A stretch of DNA of 64,000 nt from a virus. This document shows, piece after piece, positions 50,497-59,335 of the stretch. Every line of letters starts with the position of its first letter. Within the stretch, counting starts at the first letter, position 1. The position numbers and the translations under genes are program-made. Below the pieces are notes generated by a model. That model saw only the letters and a program-made list of their open reading frames with translations. It was not told the DNA's origin and ran no database searches. The stretch lies in the IMG/VR virus record IMGVR_UViG_3300010885_016694, positions 1 through 64,000 of that record, one strand, 5' to 3'.

Positions 50497-52473
50497 GTGG
50501 AGATTATTAATCTAGCATCCAAATCTGTAGCTTTATCAACGTCATATCTAGGAGACGATGATGTAAGATTTATTGGTGTTCTTGATTATACGGAAGAGGG
50601 ATATAATTTTAATAAAGAAACGTATTTATTAAACATATCTGATCAAAAAATAAACAATTATTCTTCGTTGTATCTAACATCAAAATATAGAACAGACGAA
50701 ATAATAAAAATAAATGAATTACCAGAAGTATCAAATATTTACAATTTTAATACTTCTATAATAGACAATAATACTGGAGCATATCTTACGGTTTCTAGTG
50801 AATACGATTCAAGTACAGAAGAATTAATAAATTATTTTTCTGCTTCAAATGCAAAATTTATAGAACCTTCAGAAAGAATTTTCGAAGTTACTCTGCTGAA
50901 TTCTACTAGTGCTAGTATTTTACATAGAGGTAAAAATAGAATAAATTATAATTTATTACACAATAATGGGGTATTTTATTTTTCTTCTGTTTTTAAACCA
51001 GAATTTTGTATTTTTAATTATGTTTTAGATAAAACAAACAATAAAATGTGTTTGTTTCATAATTCTCAATTGATTGTATTTTCTAATAATAAGTTATCCG
51101 CAACTCCTAATTTAAGTTCATTTAAAACAAATTATTTTAATGTTAATTACTATATACAAAAATTAAAACCAAAACTTAATACTTCTTGGGTATCATACAA
51201 AAGTGAGCATACAAATGCTTATGAAGTAAATCAAGAAAAAAGTAGAAACAATTTAAAAAATAATTTTATTGCTTACAATAATTATAGTAGTATAACTGGA
51301 AATGTTTTAAAAAGTAATATATTAACATTAAAAAATCAAAAAACTCACAAAAATTATACTTACAGATCAGATTATATAGAAAAATTCAATGAAGAAGTAC
51401 CAGCAGTAGAAAATAGAAACTATACAGGATTGTTTACTGGTAATGATCAAGAAATGGGTGATTATGGTATAACTTTAAATTATGAATTTTATAACATGGA
51501 TTATAAATTTTTTGCCGACAAATACACTCAATTCATAACCCCAGAAAGTCTCTATCCATATAAACAAATAAACATCAATGATTTAAGTTGGAACTACAGG
51601 GGTTCTATTGCGGGTGAAAATCCATATTTATCTGATAAGATTTTTCAAAAAAGAACAAAATCCTCGGATTCGACTGGAGAATATCTATGCTCATGGCTTT
51701 ACAAAAACAGAGATGGTTCAACTATATGGTTAGATAGATATTATTATCCAGAAAAAACATCATATTCGTTAGCACTAGCAACGAATTTTAATTATACTTA
51801 TATTGATCCAGTAAATGATTTAATTAAAACCAAATTATTATCATCTGAATATTATGATGTCCCAGACGTATACAATAGTTTAGAGGAAGAAGCAGCACAC
51901 ACTCCTCAAACGATAGAATATGCTCTGTATGGTAGATCGTTTTTTGATAAAAGAAGTGATTTGATAATTCTTCCAAATTCCGAATACATATATCATCGTT
52001 TGGGTGAAAAATATGTATCTGAAGTAATTTCTGGATTAGAAAAATTTATAATAAAAAATGGATTGGAGCTTTTAAATGGGAATGATGCTACCATTTATAT
52101 TGATAATACCGATTTAGAATCAATTGAATATGTTTTAAATGGAAATTCGTATTCATTAATACAAGATTATAATGACGCAAATTTAGGGCATCAATTTACA
52201 CTATCTTTTTGGATGCAGTCTAATAATTGGCAAGAAGGATTTGGGCATCAGATACTAGGAAATTTAAATGATAAAGGATTTGGTATTTTATACGACAGAT
52301 TAATAACTCCTTTAATTACAATACAATCTAATCAAAACGTGTATGTATATAACACGAATTTTCAATTATTGGATGTTGCGATATCAGACAATGAATTAAA
52401 TCAAACTACGAAAATAAAAGATATATACAGAACGGATCATTTGGATTCGTTTTACACCATTAATATAGAATAA
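50497..52473 (+). CDS. Large structural protein ending in a LamG-like segment, 658 aa
   Basis: The start is GTG 50497 (MEIINLASKSVALS). Tyr/Asn-rich strands run throughout. Near residue 565 comes HQFTLSFWMQSNNWQEGFGH, then QILGNLNDKGFGILYD, the N-terminal strands of a concanavalin/LamG-like sandwich. The last ~50 residues (NQNVYVYNTNFQLLDV; LDSFYTINIE) look like the beginning of a beta-propeller that continues in the next gene 1 nt later. The pair may be one protein split in two or two tightly interlocking subunits. Confidence 0.5.
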   Translation: MEIINLASKSVALSTSYLGDDDVRFIGVLDYTEEGYNFNKETYLLNISDQKINNYSSLYLTSKYRTDEIIKINELPEVSNIYNFNTSIIDNNTGAYLTVSSEYDSSTEELINYFSASNAKFIEPSERIFEVTLLNSTSASILHRGKNRINYNLLHNNGVFYFSSVFKPEFCIFNYVLDKTNNKMCLFHNSQLIVFSNNKLSATPNLSSFKTNYFNVNYYIQKLKPKLNTSWVSYKSEHTNAYEVNQEKSRNNLKNNFIAYNNYSSITGNVLKSNILTLKNQKTHKNYTYRSDYIEKFNEEVPAVENRNYTGLFTGNDQEMGDYGITLNYEFYNMDYKFFADKYTQFITPESLYPYKQININDLSWNYRGSIAGENPYLSDKIFQKRTKSSDSTGEYLCSWLYKNRDGSTIWLDRYYYPEKTSYSLALATNFNYTYIDPVNDLIKTKLLSSEYYDVPDVYNSLEEEAAHTPQTIEYALYGRSFFDKRSDLIILPNSEYIYHRLGEKYVSEVISGLEKFIIKNGLELLNGNDATIYIDNTDLESIEYVLNGNSYSLIQDYNDANLGHQFTLSFWMQSNNWQEGFGHQILGNLNDKGFGILYDRLITPLITIQSNQNVYVYNTNFQLLDVAISDNELNQTTKIKDIYRTDHLDSFYTINIE

Positions 52474-52474
52474 T

Positions 52475-54103
52475 ATGATACCTTTAATTAAAAAATATAA
52501 CTCAGACACAGCTTTATATGATTCTTTAGGAGAAGTTGGTAATTCTTATATATCTTTAATACAAGAAGAAAATTTTATTTATTTTTTAAAAGATACTTAC
52601 GGAAAAGTTGTTAGATATAACACTATTACAGAAGAATTAAGTGTTCTTAATTTAGTATTTTCAAATGGAGGATTAGTTGGTATGCCTTTTATTGATAATT
52701 ACGGTAACATAACATATCCACCAGAAAAAGATTACATCGTAACGCCATTAGAATATGGAGAAGATGCTTTAATACCTTTAGGATTGCAAGAAAACATTCA
52801 AAATGGAGTGGCTCCAAATGAAGTTGTATTAGATAACTACATCCCAGCTAAAACAGTGTATTTAAACAATGAAACACAAGAAGTATATTCAATTTTAAAA
52901 TATAAAGGATCTATATACGGATTTGATGGATATGATACTAAAAGGTTTGTAGATGATACAGTCTTATACATTAAAGATAATAACAAATTGATACAAGAAT
53001 CTTTTGATAGAAAAATAAATACCACACATTTATCCAGTTCTAGTGAAATTAGAGATTTTATTATAGATGATTCGTATAACTACTATGTTATTCATAACAA
53101 AAACAAGATAACAAAATTTGATAAAAATAGAATTTTGCTTTATTCTTTTAATATATCAGCATCAACCGATAGCTTATTCAATACATTATCGGTAATGATA
53201 GACAATAAAATAGAATTATTAAAAATTGATTTAGTAAGAGAGTATACCGATAATGGATTAAACGAGTATCCTATAGTTTTGGGTAAAATAACAAATGTAA
53301 CAAATCTTTTATCTGCTAATCAATTATTTTTGGCAAAAATAGATGAAACCACAAAAACAATATCTAGTTTAAATTTTTTAAGTTTAACTGCTAATTATTA
53401 TTCTTTTGGTGATTCTAAAAAAGTAAATTATAATTTAACAAATTACGAATACTTAAAAAACAAATATCCAATCAAAAAAGAGATGATATTTAAATTGACA
53501 TTACAAAATGTTTATAACAATAAAGATAAAATTAAAGTAGAAATTCCTGTAAGTATAGAAAAATTTCAATCAGAATATCATAATTTTGCTTTTAAATTAG
53601 ACGGATTAGAAGGGATGATTACTTTGTTTGTAGATGGTATTAAATTTAAAACAGTTTATGTACAAAAGGGTCAATACGTTTTTCAAGATATTTTTAGTGA
53701 ATCTATAAGTGTCGGGAATACATATTTTCGCAATAATATTTCATTAAGTAAACACTTAAATCAACCAAATTATTATTATGTCAACAATGCTAAAATTAAA
53801 CAATTTAAATTATATAAAAAAGCATTATCGGATAATGAAATACTGTTCCATACATATCACGGATTAACTATGGATGATTTGGTAATTTCTTTACCATGTG
53901 ATCAAAGAAATGAACTTGATGGTATTGAAAGGCAGTTTAAATTGGATACTACAGGGAATAAAAGTAATAAAGTTAATGTTATTATAAGAAATTCTAAATT
54001 ATCAAATAATACTTTAAAAAATGAAATGAAAGATATTTTGCTGGAGAAACTAAAGAAAATTCTTCCAATAACAACTTCAGTAAATAATATAGAATTTAAA
54101 TAA
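52475..54103 (+). CDS. Structural protein with propeller-like N terminus and LamG-like C terminus, 542 aa
   Basis: Residues ~10-280 hold strands of the kind ENFIYFLKDTYGKVVRYNTI and NYYVIHNKNKITKFDKNRIL, compatible with a propeller. Residues ~330-470 have a LamG/concanavalin-like pattern (YHNFAFKLDGLEGMITLFVD; KIKQFKLYKKALSDNEI, the usual exit strand). The C terminus is a small domain (NKVNVIIRNSKLSNN ... LLEKLKKILPITTSVN). The TAATATG junction joins it to the previous gene. Function inferred only as a baseplate-side surface protein. Confidence 0.5.
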   Translation: MIPLIKKYNSDTALYDSLGEVGNSYISLIQEENFIYFLKDTYGKVVRYNTITEELSVLNLVFSNGGLVGMPFIDNYGNITYPPEKDYIVTPLEYGEDALIPLGLQENIQNGVAPNEVVLDNYIPAKTVYLNNETQEVYSILKYKGSIYGFDGYDTKRFVDDTVLYIKDNNKLIQESFDRKINTTHLSSSSEIRDFIIDDSYNYYVIHNKNKITKFDKNRILLYSFNISASTDSLFNTLSVMIDNKIELLKIDLVREYTDNGLNEYPIVLGKITNVTNLLSANQLFLAKIDETTKTISSLNFLSLTANYYSFGDSKKVNYNLTNYEYLKNKYPIKKEMIFKLTLQNVYNNKDKIKVEIPVSIEKFQSEYHNFAFKLDGLEGMITLFVDGIKFKTVYVQKGQYVFQDIFSESISVGNTYFRNNISLSKHLNQPNYYYVNNAKIKQFKLYKKALSDNEILFHTYHGLTMDDLVISLPCDQRNELDGIERQFKLDTTGNKSNKVNVIIRNSKLSNNTLKNEMKDILLEKLKKILPITTSVNNIEFK

Positions 54104-54104
54104 T

Positions 54105-56024
54105 ATGCAAACTAGATTTAACTATTCTACGGGTGGCGAGTTTTTGAATTCTGATTTAACACATTATGTTGGATATTTTAATGTTAATGATAACCGAGAA
54201 GTGTATACTGGAAAATATTACACAAACACTTCTTCTAAATTACTAACATTAATAAGTGAATATTCTGCCGATTATCACAAATCCGAATATTTTAAAGACA
54301 GATATGTATTTGATGAGTTGTCTTTACCGTATACTTTGGATGAAATATTGATCCAACCAAATGAATTGGTTGGATATACAAGTTTAAACAAAAAATTAAG
54401 ATTTTTGCATGAAAATTTAATTTATATGTATAGTAAGTTGTTCATGGGGAGCACCGATGTTCCGTATGACAAACATGTTAATACTTTGTGTAATCCAATT
54501 CGTAGTGAAGAATTTGACTGGCAAATACGAGCAAATAATTCGGTATTTGCATATAATACATTATCTAGTGTTTCGTCTTTATCGGGATTTAAGGAGTTTG
54601 ATAATATGAAACGATTTGTTGTTATTCCATTTGTGTATAAGACAGGAATAAGCATATTATCTATATCTAATACTCATTTAATGGGACTTACAAGTAAAAT
54701 TACAGAAAATGGGCAATTATCGGAAGCAAATTTTACTTTATATACTGATGTAATTGATAATTTTTCTAATCAAAAATGTCAAAATTTAGAAGATATAACA
54801 TGTGATGGAGAATTTTTATATATAAGCGATTCTAAAATTAATGGTGGTGGTCAGGTATTTAAATATGATATTAATTCGTATCTTACTAATGATATAATAT
54901 ATGAAGGAAATAGATATTTGGTAGAAACAATAGGAGGTATAGGAGATATACAAAGAATTAATAAATTTAATGGGTGTAGTGTATTAGGATCTAGGCCAAA
55001 TGAATTATGGGTTTATGATTACGGTAACAATTCCATAAAAATTTATGATAAAAATTTTGTTTGGAAAAAAACAATAAAAATACCCTCAATAAGAAAATAT
55101 AAAGTTTTGGATATACGTCATAGAATAATAAATAATCATGTATATGTCTTATTTGAAGATAGTTATGATGGCAAAAATATACAATATGGTTTATTTGAAT
55201 ATGACGAATTAAATCAATTTATAAATACCTATGTATTTGAAGATATATTATATGATGCATCTGATAAATCGTTTAAAAGAATTGCAATATCAGAACAAGA
55301 TTCTAATGTATTTTATGCAATAACAAATACTACAATATACAAAAAGTTCTTTTCAAGACCAGAAAAGACTTTTGCAGTCTTCGAAAGAGATGACTTTGCT
55401 CCAGACGATATATTTATTTATGATTATATAAATCAAAATTGGGAAGATCTTGAAGACAACAAAACATGGAATTATACTGAATATTTTAATTTAAACTTTA
55501 CAACAAATGATATCTATATATCATCTTCTGATAAAAATAAAGACGATTTATACTTTTTAGGTAATTCTTATATATCACATTTAAACGAAAAAACTGAATA
55601 TCTTTCATTATTACAGCATGATAATCTTCCATATTATAATTTTGAAAGAATAAAGTTCGAAAATGTGGAATATAACCAATCTTGGGTCTTAAATAAAGAA
55701 TTTTATAAATTATTTTCAAACATAATTCAATTTAAAAATAATTTAAAAGGTAGGTTTTATGCTCAATTTAATAATTACGGTGATTTGGTATATAAAGATT
55801 ACATATATCTTACCGATGAGGAAATTAATACTTTAGACATAGAATTAGAATATAACTCATTTATTAATGACAATGAATTTGTTCAGCCGAATGTAATCAA
55901 TAGGTTATTTAAAAAAATATATCAATTTGAATTAAATTTATTGAATCTAACAAAAGTTAAATTAAAAAACCTCAAAACATGGGTTGATTTGGAAAATGGA
56001 ACAAACATCTATCCAATTGATTAG
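54105..56024 (+). CDS. Structural protein with propeller-like repeats, 639 aa
   Basis: The N-terminal ~150 residues include helical parts (LPYTLDEILIQPNELVGY). Residues ~180-450 hold repeated strand sets (EDITCDGEFLYISDSK; RPNELWVYDYGNNSIKIYDK; IRHRIINNHVYVLFEDSYDG; SNVFYAITNTTIYKKF), which read as propeller blades. The C terminus is helical (VINRLFKKIYQFELNLLNLT) and may be the assembly end. It starts with TAATATG after the previous gene and is the last member of the 43654-56024 set before a new promoter. Confidence 0.5.
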   Translation: MQTRFNYSTGGEFLNSDLTHYVGYFNVNDNREVYTGKYYTNTSSKLLTLISEYSADYHKSEYFKDRYVFDELSLPYTLDEILIQPNELVGYTSLNKKLRFLHENLIYMYSKLFMGSTDVPYDKHVNTLCNPIRSEEFDWQIRANNSVFAYNTLSSVSSLSGFKEFDNMKRFVVIPFVYKTGISILSISNTHLMGLTSKITENGQLSEANFTLYTDVIDNFSNQKCQNLEDITCDGEFLYISDSKINGGGQVFKYDINSYLTNDIIYEGNRYLVETIGGIGDIQRINKFNGCSVLGSRPNELWVYDYGNNSIKIYDKNFVWKKTIKIPSIRKYKVLDIRHRIINNHVYVLFEDSYDGKNIQYGLFEYDELNQFINTYVFEDILYDASDKSFKRIAISEQDSNVFYAITNTTIYKKFFSRPEKTFAVFERDDFAPDDIFIYDYINQNWEDLEDNKTWNYTEYFNLNFTTNDIYISSSDKNKDDLYFLGNSYISHLNEKTEYLSLLQHDNLPYYNFERIKFENVEYNQSWVLNKEFYKLFSNIIQFKNNLKGRFYAQFNNYGDLVYKDYIYLTDEEINTLDIELEYNSFINDNEFVQPNVINRLFKKIYQFELNLLNLTKVKLKNLKTWVDLENGTNIYPID

Positions 56025-56031
56025 ATATAAA

Positions 56032-56037
56032 TAAATA
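56032..56037 (+). promoter_or_regulatory. Late promoter box for the gene at 56043
   Basis: Two overlapping boxes: a full TATAAATA at 56026-56033 and TAAATA at 56032-56037. The second is 5 nt (CATTT) before ATG. Confidence 0.7.
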
Positions 56038-56042
56038 CATTT

Positions 56043-57050
56043 ATGGCAGAAGAAACATCAAATAGTCTTGAATCAAAAAAAGTATCAACCACATTTAGGG
56101 GTATACTACATTTTCCTCATAGTATAGACTCATCTTTGGCTAAACAAAGGGTATATGATGGTAAAGGTGCTGCAACCTCATTAAAGCTTGGAGGAGGAAC
56201 CACAGGAGCCGATATAGAGGGTTCTGTAATAATATCGGGAGATACTACTATACAAAATAATTTATCTTTATCGGGAAATGCTGTAGTAAAAGGTAACATT
56301 AGTTTGGTAGACGGTGGTAGTATAAATGATATTATAGTTGGATCTACTGGAGCCGAAGTAACCACAAGAATCCAGAACACAGTTGAAACTGGTAAATTGA
56401 GAATAAGAGAATCTAATTTAAATAGTGATTATGAAATTGTTTTTGGTAATCCAGATGATTTGACAACCCCTAGTTTATTCTCTATAAAAGTAAATAAAAA
56501 TTCTGGAAACAATTTATACATTAAACATAGACCTTTTGATTTTGATACAACATCTCCATTTTGGATAAATCAATCTACAGGAGAAGTTAATATTAAAAAT
56601 TTAAAAGTATCAAATTTAATATCTTCTCCAAATACTACAAATGGGCTTGCACCAGGTAATCAACCTTCAGATTCAAAAAGAAATATAGTACCAGTTGGAT
56701 CTATTGTTATGTTTCCATCGTTAGTTGTTCCCGTAGGATGGTTTGAGTGTGATGGTAGAGAAATAAGCACAAATGATTACCCAGAATTGTTTACTATTTT
56801 GGAATATAAATATTCTACAGTAACTAGTGGTAGTTTATTTAAAGTTCCTGATTTAAGAGGTTTATTTGTTCGTGGATTAGATCACGATACAACATCTAGT
56901 GGAGGTAGCGTTGCAACTGGAAGAGATCCTGATACTGGAAGAGACTTAAACAATATACAAACCGATGAATTTAGTAGTTTAACTAGTTCTGGTGGGGGAG
57001 CAACAACTCGTCCCAAAAACATGGCATTAGTATATTGTATTAAATGGTAA
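56043..57050 (+). CDS. Short tail fibre / collar-domain protein
   Basis: A 335-residue protein. The N-terminal ~100 residues are linker strands (SLSGNAVVKGNISLVDGG). The middle has fibre-like beta segments. Residues ~215-335 form a phage tail collar domain: VGSIVMFPSLVVPVGWFECD, then FTILEYKYSTV, FKVPDLRGLFVRGLDHDT and KNMALVYCIKW. This is the full 'G-x-i-x-x-f-a-g-x-x-x-P-x-G-W-l-x-c-d-G ... f-x-l-P-D-l-R-G-x-F-x-r' signature, also found in T4 gp12-type short fibres. It probably grips the host surface after baseplate opening. Confidence 0.85.
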   Translation: MAEETSNSLESKKVSTTFRGILHFPHSIDSSLAKQRVYDGKGAATSLKLGGGTTGADIEGSVIISGDTTIQNNLSLSGNAVVKGNISLVDGGSINDIIVGSTGAEVTTRIQNTVETGKLRIRESNLNSDYEIVFGNPDDLTTPSLFSIKVNKNSGNNLYIKHRPFDFDTTSPFWINQSTGEVNIKNLKVSNLISSPNTTNGLAPGNQPSDSKRNIVPVGSIVMFPSLVVPVGWFECDGREISTNDYPELFTILEYKYSTVTSGSLFKVPDLRGLFVRGLDHDTTSSGGSVATGRDPDTGRDLNNIQTDEFSSLTSSGGGATTRPKNMALVYCIKW

Positions 57051-57054
57051 TTAT

Positions 57055-57531
57055 ATGAAAGTCCCAAAAATTCTTAAACTAAGACGATTGAAGATTAGAA
57101 GGGGTAACGAAATTCAAAGAAAAGATGTTTTATTTGAAGAAGGGGAACCAGTCTTTACCAAAGATAATAAAAGAGTTTATATTGGTGATAACAAAACAAT
57201 AGGAGGAATTTCATCAACAACAAGAAATTATGTTAAACCAACAGCAGAAATACCACCAGATTCAAAAAAATTCGATATAATATATGCCGAAGATAAAAAA
57301 CAAGGATTAATAATAGAAAAAAATGGAAATTTGAGATCAATATTTCCTTCTTTTGTTGATTGTTGTATTAATATCAAAAAAGATATAGATATTATTGCAG
57401 CATTATTAACAAGAATGGAAATTGAGTGCTGTAATCCTGATTTGATGTTGATTAGAGATGACGAAGATAAGATATTAACTGATCAAGGTGTTTGGATTAA
57501 ACTAAAAGATTATAAATATCCATCTCCATAA
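57055..57531 (+). CDS. Small fibre protein with Mtd-like N-terminal module, 158 aa
   Basis: Residues ~8-60 (LKIRRGNEIQRKDVLFEEGE ... DNKRVYIGDNKTIGG) match the short beta module at the N terminus of the Bordetella phage tropism determinant and many phage fibres: 'l-R-R-G ... r-x-x-x-x-f-x-x-G-E-x-x-y-x-t-D-x-x-r-x-x-i-G-d-g-x-x-x-G-G'. Residues ~108-135 carry CCINIKKDIDIIAALLTRM, a short coiled coil after a Cys pair that is shared with 59336-61309. It ends with no distal receptor domain. It may therefore be an adaptor onto which another fibre assembles. Confidence 0.7.
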   Translation: MKVPKILKLRRLKIRRGNEIQRKDVLFEEGEPVFTKDNKRVYIGDNKTIGGISSTTRNYVKPTAEIPPDSKKFDIIYAEDKKQGLIIEKNGNLRSIFPSFVDCCINIKKDIDIIAALLTRMEIECCNPDLMLIRDDEDKILTDQGVWIKLKDYKYPSP

Positions 57532-57532
57532 T

Positions 57533-57538
57533 TAAATA
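57533..57538 (+). promoter_or_regulatory. Late promoter box for the gene at 57544
   Basis: TTAAATA over the upstream stop, 5 nt (TAATT), then ATG. Confidence 0.7.
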
Positions 57539-57543
57539 TAATT

Positions 57544-58173
57544 ATGGGCGTTAAAATAGTAGATCTTCCAGCAATTCCAGCGACACTAAAAAATGAGGAT
57601 TTGTTTCCTGTTTCAGAAGATAATTCAGGAACTAGGGATACTTATAAAATTTCTGCACAAAGTGTAGCATCTTTTGTTAATACTGGTCCTTATCAGGCTA
57701 TAAGTGATTTAGAAACTAGATTAGGATCTTCTGGTAATACAAATATTTCAAATTTACAAAATTTTTTAATTTCTAATTATCTCCCTTTAAGTGGAGGTAC
57801 TATGAGAGGTGATTTGGATTTACAAAGCAATAAATTAAAACACTTTTCTGGGGAGATAACCACAATTACCACCGAAACATTTTTAACATCAGCACACAAT
57901 GGGATGATAATTTTAGTACAAAAAAGCCCAATAGTTACTCCAGATGATCGCGTTTTATTAAAAATCAACAATGGAACATTACCTTTAGGATTTAATGCGC
58001 TTGTAATTCAAACTGGAGATATACAAGCAAAAATTTCAAATCCAGATACTAATGTTGATTTAGTAAATGCTGATAGTTCTTTATCTACTAGACAAAAATA
58101 TTCCCAAATGAATGTTTGTGTGATTAAAAAGGGAACGAGAGATATGGTTTGGTTATCTGGTGATATAGTTTAA
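57544..58173 (+). CDS. Short tail fibre protein with LPLSGGTM motif, 209 aa
   Basis: The N-terminal module (VKIVDLPAIPATLKNEDLFP; DTYKISAQSVASFV) resembles those of 9880-11415 and 16606-18804. A helical neck follows (YQAISDLETRLG), then YLPLSGGTMRGDLDLQSNKL, a single copy of the fibre shaft repeat. The C-terminal ~100 residues are a small beta tip (HNGMIILVQKSPIVTPDDRV ... VCVIKKGTRDMVWLSGDIV). It looks like a minimal version of the long minus-strand fibre: one repeat instead of eight. Confidence 0.7.
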   Translation: MGVKIVDLPAIPATLKNEDLFPVSEDNSGTRDTYKISAQSVASFVNTGPYQAISDLETRLGSSGNTNISNLQNFLISNYLPLSGGTMRGDLDLQSNKLKHFSGEITTITTETFLTSAHNGMIILVQKSPIVTPDDRVLLKINNGTLPLGFNALVIQTGDIQAKISNPDTNVDLVNADSSLSTRQKYSQMNVCVIKKGTRDMVWLSGDIV

Positions 58174-58178
58174 TTTTT

Positions 58179-59324
58179 ATGATTGCTGCACCTACAGTTA
58201 GAACAATATATAAAAAGAAACAAAGAAATGTATTGGATTTATTCTCTGTAGAAGGAGAAGGTGGTTATATGTCTCCAAATTATACGTTCATGTTTAAGTC
58301 TTCTGCATTTTTTAATAATAATATATTAACAGATGTTCAAAATATGATTGCTTCGACAAGAACAATTAAAAGTTTTACATTAGGTACTGAAACATATAAT
58401 TATCTTGACAATGTATTACGAGTTTCTTTAGGAAATAATAACGAATGTGTGATGTACCGAGATGGAACAGTAGACATAAATAAAAAAACTTACAATTTTC
58501 CATATTTAAAAAGTGTAATGTATGATATAAGAGACACGTTTACTCCAAGTAGTTATGCTGGAGGTGGAAGTCAATATCAACAAATGTTGTTACTAGAAAA
58601 TGGTGATTTGGTTGAAATAAATACATATACCCAAACAAATTCGATATTATTAACAGATGTTAAACAATTTATAACAAAAAACCAAGCACATAGAACTGAT
58701 GCTATAATTGGTATGAATAATGGAGATATGTATCATGTATGGGTTGGTCCTACTCCCACGGGTTCTAGTGGAAATGGCACAGCAACAGGAGTTTTAAAAA
58801 TTAATGGATTAAATCACAACGATCTTCTTTTTTGTACAATAGGAGATCCACCAGCAGGAGCCACATTTTGTAAAAAAAGTGATCCACAAAATCTTTATAG
58901 ATTTATTAAAGGATCTGGAACTAGTTTTAAAATAACAGGATTTAACACAACTCCTATTGCTAGTATGGCTTTAACAGATCCAATCGAATATTATGTTGAT
59001 GGTATGTCTCAAGAATTTAATTCTTTATTTTTGACAAATAAAAAATTAATACATAAACATACGGGAAGTTGGTATACTGCTGTAGATTGGGGTGCTGGAG
59101 GATGGACTAGAAGTTATGACGGAGAAACTCCTAAATTATATGCAAAAAGAATAGCAACCCCGACAGCGTATTCTATGATTGTCGAGGATATGTATGGTAA
59201 ATTTTGGTTATGTAATAATGGTGGTGCGACTAGTTCGCCGGGAGGATTTAATAAACCAATAAGTTATGATTTTTTTGATACACTAAAAACTTATCTAGAA
59301 CCCATAAGAGCAAAAATTAGCTAA
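58179..59324 (+). CDS. Probable receptor-binding tip protein, RCC1-like propeller pattern, 381 aa
   Basis: Strand repeats such as NECVMYRDGTVDINKKTYNF, QQMLLLENGDLVEINTYTQT, TDAIIGMNNGDMYHVWVG and YSMIVEDMYGKFWLCNNGG have the 'L-x-x-x-G-x-v' blade rhythm of RCC1-type propellers. No membrane or enzyme motif is seen. It follows the minimal fibre at 57544 without a promoter, mirroring the shaft/tip gene pairs at 9880/8615 and 61345/62258. Likely a fibre tip; the fold is a visual guess. Confidence 0.5.
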   Translation: MIAAPTVRTIYKKKQRNVLDLFSVEGEGGYMSPNYTFMFKSSAFFNNNILTDVQNMIASTRTIKSFTLGTETYNYLDNVLRVSLGNNNECVMYRDGTVDINKKTYNFPYLKSVMYDIRDTFTPSSYAGGGSQYQQMLLLENGDLVEINTYTQTNSILLTDVKQFITKNQAHRTDAIIGMNNGDMYHVWVGPTPTGSSGNGTATGVLKINGLNHNDLLFCTIGDPPAGATFCKKSDPQNLYRFIKGSGTSFKITGFNTTPIASMALTDPIEYYVDGMSQEFNSLFLTNKKLIHKHTGSWYTAVDWGAGGWTRSYDGETPKLYAKRIATPTAYSMIVEDMYGKFWLCNNGGATSSPGGFNKPISYDFFDTLKTYLEPIRAKIS

Positions 59325-59327
59325 ATA
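59322..59327 (+). promoter_or_regulatory. Possible late promoter box for the gene at 59336
   Basis: CTAAATA, 8 nt, then ATG, so spacing is longer than usual. Confidence 0.45.
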
Positions 59328-59335
59328 ATATTCAA

